Shown here piece by piece: positions 25,308-33,115 of a DNA stretch of 41,625 bases; within the stretch, counting starts at the first letter, position 1; every line of letters begins with the position of its first letter. The translations under genes were made by a program, and so were the position numbers. The stretch lies in NCBI GenBank assembly GCA_015231965.1, contig JADGAP010000010.1, positions 1 through 41,625 on the forward strand, in the 5' to 3' direction. The stretch is from Magnetococcales bacterium (GTDB lineage: Bacteria; Pseudomonadota; Magnetococcia; Magnetococcales; JADGAP01). The notes under the pieces were generated by a model that was given only the letters and a program-made list of their open reading frames with translations, ran no database searches and was not told where the DNA came from.

Positions 25308-26102
25308 CTACATGTCGTGACAGGTCAGGCAAAGGGACGAACCCTGATTGTTGACCACCAACTGGCCGTGGCGCTGGGTATAGCCCTTGTGACAGGTGAC
25401 GCAGCTCACCTTGCCGTCGGGCAGTTGCATCGCCCCGGGAAGCCGGGCCAGGGGGTGATACCCCGCCGCCGGATTTTCCACGTAGGGAACCCCGATGGGA
25501 TGGCTCAACGAGGAGCCCTCATGGCTGGCCATGCCCGAATCGGAGAGATAAACCTTGCCCCCCTCCCCCCGGGTGACGTGGCAGGCGATGCACTGCTGCG
25601 AGAAGGAGTCCACCTGATAGGGTTCGCCTGTGGCCTTGGCCTTGGCGTTCAAATGGCCGGAACGGGTGACTGAGGCCCCCTTTTCCGCCATCTGTTCAAA
25701 AAAGGCGGGGGGATGGCATTGCATGCAGAAGGCCCCTCCCCGTTTTTCGCCGCGCAACATCGCCCCTGGTTCGCCATGGATGGGGTGGCAGGTGCTGCAG
25801 GTCAGGGCTCCCTTCCAGTCCTTGGGCAGACCGGCGGGGGTGGGCATGGAGGGGGGAATGCCCGAGGGGTGGCTCAAGCGCACCGCGTCGGGATGGCATT
25901 CGGCGCACAATTTTTCCTGATCGGCCACCAGCAGGGTCGCCTTTTCCGGGGAGGCGGGGGGGCCGCCCAGGTGGCAGGTTTCGCAGCGCCCGTCCTTGAG
26001 ATGCCCCGCCCCGGGGACCGCCGCCCCGCCCCAATGGATTCCCAGGGCGAGAAGGAGCAATCCTCCCAGCCACGGCGCGCTTTTTCCTCCTCGCATGCCC
26101 AT
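25308..26102 (-). CDS. Seven-heme c-type cytochrome (doubled-CXXCH type)
   Basis: Periplasmic multiheme cytochrome of 264 residues with seven CXXCH motifs: CETCH, CAECH, CSTCH, CMQCH, CIACH, CVTCH and CLTCH. The spacing and the SHPSGIP and CHPIHG elements resemble doubled-CXXCH domains. A signal peptide (LGGLLLLALGIHWGGAA) starts the protein. I chose ATG 26102, preceded by GGGAGG six bases upstream; a GTG at 26129 overlapping the previous stop lacks a ribosome binding site. It sits between two small membrane proteins in a three-gene operon convergent to the propeller operon, suggesting electron exchange with a membrane partner (inference). Confidence 0.88.
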   Translation of the reverse strand: MGMRGGKSAPWLGGLLLLALGIHWGGAAVPGAGHLKDGRCETCHLGGPPASPEKATLLVADQEKLCAECHPDAVRLSHPSGIPPSMPTPAGLPKDWKGALTCSTCHPIHGEPGAMLRGEKRGGAFCMQCHPPAFFEQMAEKGASVTRSGHLNAKAKATGEPYQVDSFSQQCIACHVTRGEGGKVYLSDSGMASHEGSSLSHPIGVPYVENPAAGYHPLARLPGAMQLPDGKVSCVTCHKGYTQRHGQLVVNNQGSSLCLTCHDM

Positions 26103-26125
26103 CCTCCCCCCTCCCGTTCCGTCGG

Positions 26126-26683
26126 TCACAGGCGCATGGTAAACGTTTTGCGCCGCAGGGCCGCCAGGGTTTGGGTCAAGCCGCCCCCCAGGTCGGGATG
26201 CTTGAGTTGCAGTTGGGCGGCGGCCAGGTCGGTGAGTTCGCTGATCTGATCGTAATGTTCTTGCAGCGCCCCGGCGGCTTGGGCCAGCTCATGGCGCGCC
26301 TTGTGCAAGTCGTCGTCCTCGCGGTTTTTGGCGGGGGGCAGGGGGCCGTCGGCGATCATGCGGTCCAGATCCTTGGTGAAGCGGAACAACGGCCCCGCCA
26401 CCCGCAGGGTGCTGTAGAGGGCGATGGACCAGGTGATCACCCCCCCCAGGGCGACGATGATCAATCCCGTCAGCACCATGGCCGGCCCCAGTTGGCGGCG
26501 GCTCAGGGAGACATTGCCGATGACCGCGGCGTAGTCCTCGCCGCGTCCGCTGGCTACCAACAGCAGCATGCCCACCAGGGCGATGAGGGCCACCATCCCC
26601 ACCAACAGGGCGATGCGCCCCACCCGGCGCAACCGGTGGACCATGGGGGGGAGATCTTCCATCTCCGGCGCCACGCGAGTCAT
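26126..26683 (-). CDS. Two-TM HAMP-like membrane protein, function unknown
   Basis: Inner-membrane protein of 185 residues. TM1 is at about 24-44, a short periplasmic loop follows, and TM2 is at about 69-93. Then comes a HAMP-like segment RVAGPLFRFTKDLDRMIADG and a helical tail rich in Leu/Gln/His. It looks like a receptor transmembrane-HAMP module without an output domain, so it may transmit a signal from the periplasm to an unlinked partner. GGGAGG ten bases before the ATG supports the start. It is the first gene of the operon with the seven-heme cytochrome and diverges from the heme-motif diguanylate cyclase gene. Confidence 0.72.
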   Translation of the reverse strand: MTRVAPEMEDLPPMVHRLRRVGRIALLVGMVALIALVGMLLLVASGRGEDYAAVIGNVSLSRRQLGPAMVLTGLIIVALGGVITWSIALYSTLRVAGPLFRFTKDLDRMIADGPLPPAKNREDDDLHKARHELAQAAGALQEHYDQISELTDLAAAQLQLKHPDLGGGLTQTLAALRRKTFTMRL

Positions 26684-26739
26684 GGGGCGAACGCCTCCCG
26701 GCGGGAGCGAAGGTTGCGGACGGGAACAAGAATCAAATC

Positions 26740-26756
26740 CGCTATTGCAATGCCAC
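26740..26756 (-). promoter_or_regulatory. Possible sigma-54 promoter for the seven-heme cytochrome operon
   Basis: On the minus strand TGGCATT and a GC exactly ten bases after the GG match the sigma-54 layout (TGGCA of the -24 element is perfect; the -12 element reads TAGC instead of TTGC). It lies about 57 bases upstream of the HAMP-like gene start. As with the site near 17.2 kb, this is a pattern match only. Confidence 0.28.
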
Positions 26757-26837
26757 GTTCTTCGTATATCGTCAAGCACGGCGGTGCCTTCGGGCGAAAT
26801 CAGAGCATTTTTCTCATCCTTGGGAAGCAGGTGGGGC

Positions 26838-28607
26838 ATGAGCGGACGGATCGAGGCGGCAACGCAAACCCAGAGCCTGGCGGGGAACGGCGGGACGGAG
26901 GCCCCCCTGACCGGACGCTTTCGGCGCATCGGCCATCGCATAATGTGGCAGGTGGGGTTGGCGGTTTTGGCGGGGCTGAGCGCCTTGTTGGCGGTCTTCA
27001 TCACCCACCAGCAGACGGACCTGCTCAAGGAGAACACCCACGACCTGCGCACCCTCACCGAAAGCGTCCGCCGGGGGCTGGAGACGGTGATGCTGGCGGG
27101 CTACGCCGACATCGCCGAACAGTACGCCGACAGCCTCAAGGGGATCCCTGGTGTGGTGGAACTGCGCCTGATGCGCCGCACCGGCGAGGAGGCCTTTCGC
27201 GACAACCGCACCCTTCGCGAGGTCAACCGCCGCCTCGGCGGCGACACCTTCGAGGAACGGGAGGAGGAGAAAATCGTTCCCGTACTTCCCGCAGACCACG
27301 CCGGACTGAAAAAGGCGGCGACCGGCGAGGAGGCGACCTATCGGGAGTTGGGTGCCGACGGCCCCCCCCTGCTGACCTTTCTCGCCCCCATCCCCAATCG
27401 CAAGGCGTGTTGGCGCTGCCATGGCAAGGAGGAGGAGGTGCGGGGGGTGTTGAAGCTCTCCGTCAGTCTGGCCCGGATGGAGGACAACTTCCGTCAGGTG
27501 CGGTTCCAGGCGCTGTGGATGGGGGCGGGGGCGTTGAGCTTGATCCTGCTGTTGGCCTGGGGGTTGGTGCGGCGTCACGTGGCCTTGCCCATCGTGCGCA
27601 TGTCGGAGGCGGTGCGGCAGGTGGCCGACGGTCATCTGGAACATCGGGTTCCGGTGGTGGGGGCCGATGAACTGGCCCTCATGGCCCGGGATTTCAACCG
27701 CATGAGCCAAGCCTTGCAGCAAAGCTACAAGGGATTGCAGGACGAGCAGGACAAACTCACCACCATCATCCTCTCCGCCCGGGAGGGGATCGTGGTGACC
27801 GACCGGCAGGGCGACGTGGTGCTGGTCAACCCCTCGGCGGAGCGGCTGCTGGGCAAGGATCGGGAGGAGATCCAGGCGCAAGGGTTCGAGGCGTTGCTGG
27901 ACGATCCGGAGTACATCGCCGCTTTTCTCTCCCGCGAGGGGGGGAATTTGCCCAAGACCCACGTCTACAAGGGGCGGGTGCTGAATTTTTACGCCGCCAC
28001 CATCTTCACCCACGACGGCGAGAAGGTGGGCTCCTGCGCCCTGATGCGGGACGTGACCCAGGAAAAACGGTTGGAGGAGCAACTGCGTCAGCTCTCCGTC
28101 ACCGACGGCCTCACCGGGCTGTTCAACCGCCGCCGCTTCGATGAGGCGATGGTCGAGGAGATGAAACGGGCCCAACGCTACGGCTTGTCGGTGGGGTTGA
28201 TCCTCTTCGACGTGGACCACTTCAAAAAATTCAACGACACCCACGGTCACGACCAGGGCGACCGGGTGTTGCAGGCCATCGCCGCCCAGATGAAGGAGCA
28301 TTTCCGCGAAATCGACCACCCCTGCCGCTACGGCGGCGAGGAGTTCTGCGCCATCCTCCCCAGCACCGGGATCCCCGGGGCGCAGTACGCGGCGGAGCGG
28401 CTGCGGCAAAAAATCGAGGCCATGGTGGTGGACGGACTCAAGGTGACCATCAGCCTCGGCGTGGCGGTCTACCCCTACTGCGAGGCGGAAAACCCCGATG
28501 AACTGCTCAAACAGGCGGACAACGCCCTCTACGTGGCCAAAAAACAGGGGCGCAACCAGGTCGTGGTGGCGGGTGGGCTGCCGGAATCCTTGATGAATGG
28601 GGAGTGA
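26838..28607 (+). CDS. Diguanylate cyclase with periplasmic c-type heme motif
   Basis: Membrane signalling enzyme of 589 residues. TM1 (about 36-56) and TM2 (about 226-244) bracket a periplasmic domain that contains one CXXCH, CWRCH at 191-195, just before the strand GVLKLSVSL. HAMP (245-297), PAS (about 305-425) and GGDEF (about 430-585) follow. The active site is CRYGGEEF, and the inhibitory I-site REID lies five residues upstream, so product-inhibited c-di-GMP synthesis is expected. A heme attached in the sensor would make it a redox or gas sensor, in keeping with the cytochromes around it. ATG 26838 is preceded by AGGTGGGG. It is transcribed away from the seven-heme cytochrome operon. Confidence 0.9.
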   Translation: MSGRIEAATQTQSLAGNGGTEAPLTGRFRRIGHRIMWQVGLAVLAGLSALLAVFITHQQTDLLKENTHDLRTLTESVRRGLETVMLAGYADIAEQYADSLKGIPGVVELRLMRRTGEEAFRDNRTLREVNRRLGGDTFEEREEEKIVPVLPADHAGLKKAATGEEATYRELGADGPPLLTFLAPIPNRKACWRCHGKEEEVRGVLKLSVSLARMEDNFRQVRFQALWMGAGALSLILLLAWGLVRRHVALPIVRMSEAVRQVADGHLEHRVPVVGADELALMARDFNRMSQALQQSYKGLQDEQDKLTTIILSAREGIVVTDRQGDVVLVNPSAERLLGKDREEIQAQGFEALLDDPEYIAAFLSREGGNLPKTHVYKGRVLNFYAATIFTHDGEKVGSCALMRDVTQEKRLEEQLRQLSVTDGLTGLFNRRRFDEAMVEEMKRAQRYGLSVGLILFDVDHFKKFNDTHGHDQGDRVLQAIAAQMKEHFREIDHPCRYGGEEFCAILPSTGIPGAQYAAERLRQKIEAMVVDGLKVTISLGVAVYPYCEAENPDELLKQADNALYVAKKQGRNQVVVAGGLPESLMNGE

Positions 28608-28789
28608 CTCCCCGGGAAAAGGGCATGGATTCGGTCCGTTACTTCTGGCCATGAATGCCCCCGACGGGAACCATGGGGGACGCTCAACCAAGCGAAATTC
28701 AAGGGGTTTTCCTCTTGTTCCGGGAGGCGTCCCCCGTCTTCCGTCCCCCCCCGGAGAACGGCCCGGCCTTCTCTCCAAGTCTGGAAAGC

Positions 28790-28818
28790 TTGCAATTTAA
28801 GGCGGTTTCCTTCATATT
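28790..28818 (+). promoter_or_regulatory. Candidate sigma-70 promoter for the ComB-like gene
   Basis: TTGCAA (28790-28795) and CATATT (28813-28818) are separated by 17 bp, each matching four of six consensus bases, about 80 bp before the ATG. The rest of the 28608-28897 gap shows no gene. Confidence 0.35.
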
Positions 28819-28897
28819 GCCGAGTTTATTCATGGCCGAACTCCGCCATGAGGTCGGAGAGGGGGTCTCCCGTGGGTAAGCGCGGCGAGGGGGGAAA

Positions 28898-29617
28898 ATG
28901 AATTCCATCAAAGTGCTGACAACCGCCGCCGAGTGCGCCGAGGAACGCAAGAGTCCCGGCGCGGCGGTGGTGGTGAACGTATTTCGCACCAACACCTGCA
29001 TGGTGGTGGCGTTGGAGCGGGGGTGCGCCAAGATTCGCCCGGTGCCCAGCGTTGATCAAGTGGTGGAACTGCGCAAACTCACCGGCAAGGAGGGATGGCT
29101 CACCGCCGGCGAACGGGATACGGACAAAATTCCCGGCTTCGATCTGGGCAACTCCCCCCAGGAGTTCGAGTCCCGGGATTTCAAGGGACGCTCCATCATC
29201 TACACCTCCAGCAGTGGTGCCCAGGCGGTGCTGACGGCGGCGGGCAAGTTCGGCAAGGTCTACCTCGCCTGCCTGCGCAACGGCCGCGCCGTGGCGGAAA
29301 AAGCCGCCGGCGAAGCCACCCTCTCCCTGGTCTGCGCCGGACGCAAGGGAAGGCTGGCCCTGGAAGACCTCTTCTGCGCCGGCAAGATCATCTGCGCCAT
29401 CGAGGCCATTCAGGGTGCCCCCGTCCCCCAGCTCAACGACGCCGCCATCGCCGCCCGCCTGCTCTACCTGGGCGGACTCTCCCCCGAGATCTTCCTCCAG
29501 CACGAACACGCCCAACTCCTCCGCGCCCGCGGCCTGGGCGATGACGTCGCCTTCTGCCTGGAAGAGGACAAAAGCACCGTCGTCCCCTACCACGCCAACG
29601 GCCTCGTGCTGGCGTGA
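28898..29617 (+). CDS. comB: ComB-family 2-phosphosulfolactate phosphatase-like protein
   Basis: Cytoplasmic protein of 239 residues resembling ComB, the Mg-dependent phosphatase that converts 2-phosphosulfolactate to sulfolactate in coenzyme M synthesis. Family features are VVVNVFRTNTCMVVALERG near the N-terminus, the GER motif with GFDLGNSPQEF, SIIYTSSSGAQAV, and the CAGRKGR and LEDLFCAGKI segments. The second residue pair VN replaces the usual VD of the family (VVVDVFRAT), which may matter for metal binding. GAGGGGGGAAA before the ATG is a good ribosome binding site. No other coenzyme M genes are nearby, so the in vivo substrate is uncertain. Confidence 0.78.
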   Translation: MNSIKVLTTAAECAEERKSPGAAVVVNVFRTNTCMVVALERGCAKIRPVPSVDQVVELRKLTGKEGWLTAGERDTDKIPGFDLGNSPQEFESRDFKGRSIIYTSSSGAQAVLTAAGKFGKVYLACLRNGRAVAEKAAGEATLSLVCAGRKGRLALEDLFCAGKIICAIEAIQGAPVPQLNDAAIAARLLYLGGLSPEIFLQHEHAQLLRARGLGDDVAFCLEEDKSTVVPYHANGLVLA

Positions 29618-29683
29618 GGCTCTTTCCTGGTCCTCACCGTGCGGGCTCGCTACGCGAGTCCGATGCGCCAGGACTGGCGAATC

Positions 29684-29709
29684 GTCGCCGGAGGCGACCA
29701 GATTTTCAC
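29684..29709. repeat. Inverted copy of a 26-nt hairpin repeat
   Basis: GTCGCC-GGA-GGCGAC followed by CAGATTTTCAC is the inverse of 8092-8117, with 25 of 26 bases identical. It lies in the gap between the ComB-like gene and the Septu pair. Sequence to its left resembles pieces of the 7952-8025 repeat (CGCCAGTCCTGGCGC on the other strand). Confidence 0.5.
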
Positions 29710-29791
29710 GGAACCCTACTTTTACGGTCATCACGTGGTGTAAAACTAAATTAGAACGACGCCCCCACGCCCAACCCATGCCGCCGAAAAC

Positions 29792-31231
29792 ATGACCCAG
29801 CCCACGCCTCCTCAAGACGATTCACCCCAAGCCGACGCCCCCGAGGGAGCCAAAAAATCGGTGGTGGAGATCCAGCAGGTCTATTACACCGGGCTGGAAA
29901 TCGAGAACGTGCGTTGCTTCCAGGAGAAGCAAAAGCTCAATCTGGCGGATGAAAACGGTCAGTGGGCTAGGTGGACCTTGCTTTTGGGGGATAATGGCGT
30001 TGGCAAGACGAGTCTATTGAGGGGCTTGTTGCTATTAAGTCCGGTTCAAGATGGGGATCTTATATCGCCATTCTTTTTTAAGATATTTCCTGTCGGTTTT
30101 AAATTTCTATTACGTGATCCTGAAAAGAAATTTCAGATAGCTGCAACATATGAGTCTGGCGGCGTACGTTCAGATATATCGTGTTCCGGAACGGGTAGTA
30201 GAGCACATGGACAAGAAATATTCTTCCCTATTTACGATGAGTCCGGTGGCGAATTTTCAGTTGAATGGTCTTACGGAAAGGATGGTAGATCCGGAAAAGG
30301 AATCACTTTCCGTGACAATGGTAGACATGTAAAATTTAAGTACACAGGATTAATGAAAGCCTACAGCGCCAACCGCTTTCTTGATAAAGAAAAAGGAAGC
30401 GTCGAAGATATCGGCAACGACAATCATCTGCTGACCGAGGACATCCCGCTCATCAATCCGGAAAAATGGCTTTTGAGAGCCGATTACGCCGCCCGCATCG
30501 AATCACCGTTCCAGGAACGAGCCCGAGCCCGGATGGAGATGATCAAGCAAACGCTCACGGACCTGCTGCCCGATGTGGAGGAGATCCGCATCGCCCCGCC
30601 GCAAAAACTGAATGAGCAGCCTCGCACCGAGTTCAAAACCCCCTACGGCTGGGTTCGGTTCGACGGCCTGAGCCTTGGCTATCGCGCCATGATGGGCTGG
30701 GTGGTGGATTTGGCGGCGCGGATGTTCGATCACTACCCGGAGAGCCCCAACCCCCTGGCCGAACCGGCGGTGGTGCTGGTGGACGAGATCGATCTGCACC
30801 TGCATCCCAAGTGGCAGCGGCGGATCATGGGCTATCTGAGCGAGCGGTTTCCCCAGACCCAGTTCATCGCCACCGCCCACAGCCCGCTCATCGCCCAGGC
30901 GGCGGACGACCGGACCAACATCGCCGTGCTGCGCCGGGAAGGCGACCATGTGGTCATCGACAACAACCCGGAGAACGTCCGCAACTGGCGCGTCGATCAA
31001 ATTCTCTCCAGCGACCTGTTCGGCGTCCCCCTCCGCTCCGAGGAAGTGGAAAGGTTGATGGCGGAACGGGCCAGGATTTTGAGCAAATCCCGCCTGTCGG
31101 CCCAGGACAAGTCCCGGCTGCGCCAACTGGAGGAGGCCATCGGCGAGCCCCCGGTGGGCGAAAGCAAGGCGGATCGGGAGGCCATGGCCATCCTCCGGGC
31201 CGCCGCCGCCCATCTCAAGCCGGGGGCGTGA
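29792..31231 (+). CDS. ptuA: PtuA-like ATPase of a Septu-type antiphage system
   Basis: SMC/OLD-like ATPase of 479 residues. Walker A GDNGVGKTS is at 66-74; Walker B VVLVDEIDLHLHP is near 328-340 and is followed by ATAHSPLIAQAA. This arrangement, with LHLHPKWQ after the acidic pair, is typical of the ATPases paired with HNH nucleases in Septu and of retron-associated ATPases. The partner gene starts three bases downstream. Residues about 65-210 are encoded by markedly AT-rich DNA (39% GC over 30061-30360 by hand count) compared with 60-67% in two 60-base samples from its 3' part, suggesting a replaced segment. No ribosome binding site is obvious. Confidence 0.82.
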   Translation: MTQPTPPQDDSPQADAPEGAKKSVVEIQQVYYTGLEIENVRCFQEKQKLNLADENGQWARWTLLLGDNGVGKTSLLRGLLLLSPVQDGDLISPFFFKIFPVGFKFLLRDPEKKFQIAATYESGGVRSDISCSGTGSRAHGQEIFFPIYDESGGEFSVEWSYGKDGRSGKGITFRDNGRHVKFKYTGLMKAYSANRFLDKEKGSVEDIGNDNHLLTEDIPLINPEKWLLRADYAARIESPFQERARARMEMIKQTLTDLLPDVEEIRIAPPQKLNEQPRTEFKTPYGWVRFDGLSLGYRAMMGWVVDLAARMFDHYPESPNPLAEPAVVLVDEIDLHLHPKWQRRIMGYLSERFPQTQFIATAHSPLIAQAADDRTNIAVLRREGDHVVIDNNPENVRNWRVDQILSSDLFGVPLRSEEVERLMAERARILSKSRLSAQDKSRLRQLEEAIGEPPVGESKADREAMAILRAAAAHLKPGA

Positions 31232-31234
31232 CCC

Positions 31235-32005
31235 ATGATCCGCATTCGCAAACCGGCGACCCCTCCCGCCATTCTCGCGCAGGAGGGCAAAGGCCCTGCG
31301 GCGACGGAAGAACTCCTCCGGCAATACGAGGCCGACCCGGCGGGCTTTCGCGGCGGAACCCGATCCTTTACGTTCGACAAAAAAATTTACGGCGCGCCCG
31401 AGGTCAAGACGGCGCTGCAACGCGCCCAGCATGATAAATGCTGTTTTTGCGAATGCAAAATTTCCAACCATCCGGGCGACGTGGAACACTTTCGGCCCAA
31501 GAGAGGGGTCAAGCAGCGGGCGCGGAATCAAAAAATGGGCAAGCCCGGCTACTATTGGCTGGCCTACGACTGGTCCAACCTCTATCTGGCCTGCGAGGAT
31601 TGCAACCGTCGCCACAAGGGCAACCTCTTCCCCCTGGAAAACGCCCACGAGCGGGCCAAGTTTCACGGGGAGGATCTCAGCCGGGAAAAGCCCCTCTTCA
31701 TCGATCCGGGAAAAGAGGATCCAGAGACGTTCCTCTCATTCCGCCGGGAGTACGCCTTTCCCCTGGAGACCAAGGGGAAGGAGACCATCGACGCCCTGGG
31801 CCTCAACACCCGGGCGCGGTTGGTGGAGGACCGGCGAGAATCCTACGAAAGATTGGCCTTGATTTATATCCTGTCCCAGGATTCCGACGCCCCGGAAAGC
31901 GCCCCCGCCCAGAAGTTGCTGGCCAGAAGTCAGGAAGATTCCGGTGAGTACGCCGCCATGGTCCGGGCCGCGCTGCGTTGCGCTTTCGCCGACCCCGCCG
32001 ACTGA
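31235..32005 (+). CDS. ptuB: PtuB-like HNH endonuclease of a Septu-type system
   Basis: HNH nuclease of 256 residues, the presumed effector of the PtuA/PtuB pair. Zinc ligands are Cys69/Cys72 (KCCFC) and Cys120/Cys123 (LACEDCN), with the catalytic His region VEHFRPK (His85) and a second-half motif CNRRHKGN. The YYWLAYDWSNLYLAC stretch is characteristic of the PtuB/TIGR02646 type. Known Septu systems block phage through an ATPase-nuclease complex; that role here is inferred from the gene pair. The downstream IS remnant and the atypical ptuA segment fit a mobile defence locus. The 32006-32178 gap contains no gene. Confidence 0.85.
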   Translation: MIRIRKPATPPAILAQEGKGPAATEELLRQYEADPAGFRGGTRSFTFDKKIYGAPEVKTALQRAQHDKCCFCECKISNHPGDVEHFRPKRGVKQRARNQKMGKPGYYWLAYDWSNLYLACEDCNRRHKGNLFPLENAHERAKFHGEDLSREKPLFIDPGKEDPETFLSFRREYAFPLETKGKETIDALGLNTRARLVEDRRESYERLALIYILSQDSDAPESAPAQKLLARSQEDSGEYAAMVRAALRCAFADPAD

Positions 32006-32135
32006 AATGGGAGTGGGGAGGGTTTTGACATCCTTCCCGACAAACGATCCTGAACCGTGCATATGTAGTCGGTCGTGATAAACGTTCAATACGTTGATAT
32101 GAATAGACAAAGTGCATAAAATGCAGTATCACGGA

Positions 32136-32173
32136 TTGCAAGAAGGCCGTATTTCCACCCCATTTTCTTGCAA
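32136..32173. repeat. Inverted repeat ahead of the IS remnant
   Basis: TTGCAAGAA (32136-32144) and TTCTTGCAA (32165-32173) form a perfect 9-bp inverted repeat with a 20-base spacer, six bases before the remnant transposase ATG. It could be an operator or the inner part of an IS end. Confidence 0.35.
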
Positions 32174-32178
32174 AAGCC

Positions 32179-33027
32179 ATGAAGCCGCCAAAGACGAAAA
32201 TCGACCCTCAGGGGGATCTGTTTCGGGTTCGTTTGGAGAAAATTTGCGATCCAGACCATCCGTTGGTGAAACTGACGAATCGAGTGGACTGGGCCGGGAT
32301 CGAGACTCGGTTTGAGCCGACCTACGCCGAGGCTGGCAGGCCCGGAATTCGCATCTGGATGATGGCCGGGCGGACGCTTCTGCAAACCTTGCGAGGTTTG
32401 AGTGAAGATGAGGTCGTGGACCAATAGCCGGAGAATCCCTACCGGTTTTCAGGCGATTTTTGTGCGGGGAGACGTTTTTCAGTCATGAGAAGCCGATTCA
32501 CCGGACGGATCTGGGGCGTTGGCGCAGGCGGATCGGCGAGGATGGGCTTGAATTTTTGTTGTCGGAGACGATCCGGCTGGGAGTGAAGAGCGACGTGGTC
32601 AAGGCGTCCAGCTTGGAGCGGGTGAGCGTGGACCGGGGTGCGTCCGAGCCGGGCTTACGTGGATCGCGGCGACAAGGGACACGGCGTCAACACAACCCAA
32701 GTGTTCATTCCCGGCCAGCGGCGGGGCATGACGCCCACCATCCGCAAGGAGTTGCGTCGCCGCAGCGCCATCGAACCCAACATTGGCCATCAAAAGAACG
32801 ACGGACGGCTCGGACGGAACTTCCTGCACGGCGCTTTCGGCGACCAAGCCAACGCCATCCCCTGCGCCATCGGTTCCAACCTGCGTCTCCTCCTCAGGTG
32901 GCTGAGGTCTCTTTTTGCCTGGATCCTGGCCTGCTCACTGGGCGCAAGACGCCCCAATGCGGCATTTAGTCCGTCCATTAGAACACAATATCTCTTCATG
33001 GACGCTCTCTTGCCCGCAGCGGCCTGA
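32179..33027 (+). pseudogene. Decayed IS5-type transposase
   Basis: Three pieces of one transposase lie in successive frames. Piece 1 (32179-32427) has LEKICDPDHPLVKLTNRVDW and ends at a TAG after DEVVDQ. Piece 2 (about 32460-32640) reads CGETFFSHEKPIH and RWRRRIGEDGLEFLL up to LERVSVD. Piece 3 (about 32650-32965) reads AYVDRGDKGHGVNTTQVFIP then RRRSAIEPNIGHQKNDGRLG and LRLLLRWL. A central block of several hundred bases is missing between VSVD and AYVDRG. The order and motifs fit DDE transposases of the IS5 group; the exact subgroup is uncertain. No terminal inverted repeats were recognised. It cannot make a functional transposase. Confidence 0.85.
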
Positions 33028-33070
33028 TTTCTGAAAATCAGGCTTCTGCACAATCGACTCATTATTCCAC

Positions 33071-33109
33071 CCCCTTCCTCTCCCTCAACCCGGAGGGGAG
33101 AGGAAGGGG
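33071..33109 (-). terminator. Strong hairpin downstream of pilE
   Basis: CCCCTTCCTCTCCC and GGGAGAGGAAGGGG form a 14-bp perfect stem with an 11-base loop, six bases past the pilE stop on the minus strand. There is no T run, so it may act as an mRNA 3' stabiliser or weak terminator. Confidence 0.5.
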
Positions 33110-33115
33110 AAGGGC

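Noticed and set aside
26096-26129. GTG 26129 as the start of the seven-heme cytochrome
   Set aside because: It overlaps the upstream stop but has no ribosome binding site; ATG 26102 has GGGAGG at the right distance and starts directly before the signal peptide.
29618-29791. Retron non-coding RNA or reverse transcriptase next to the PtuA/PtuB pair
   Set aside because: The gap is short, holds a repeat hairpin, and no reverse-transcriptase motifs occur in any frame nearby.
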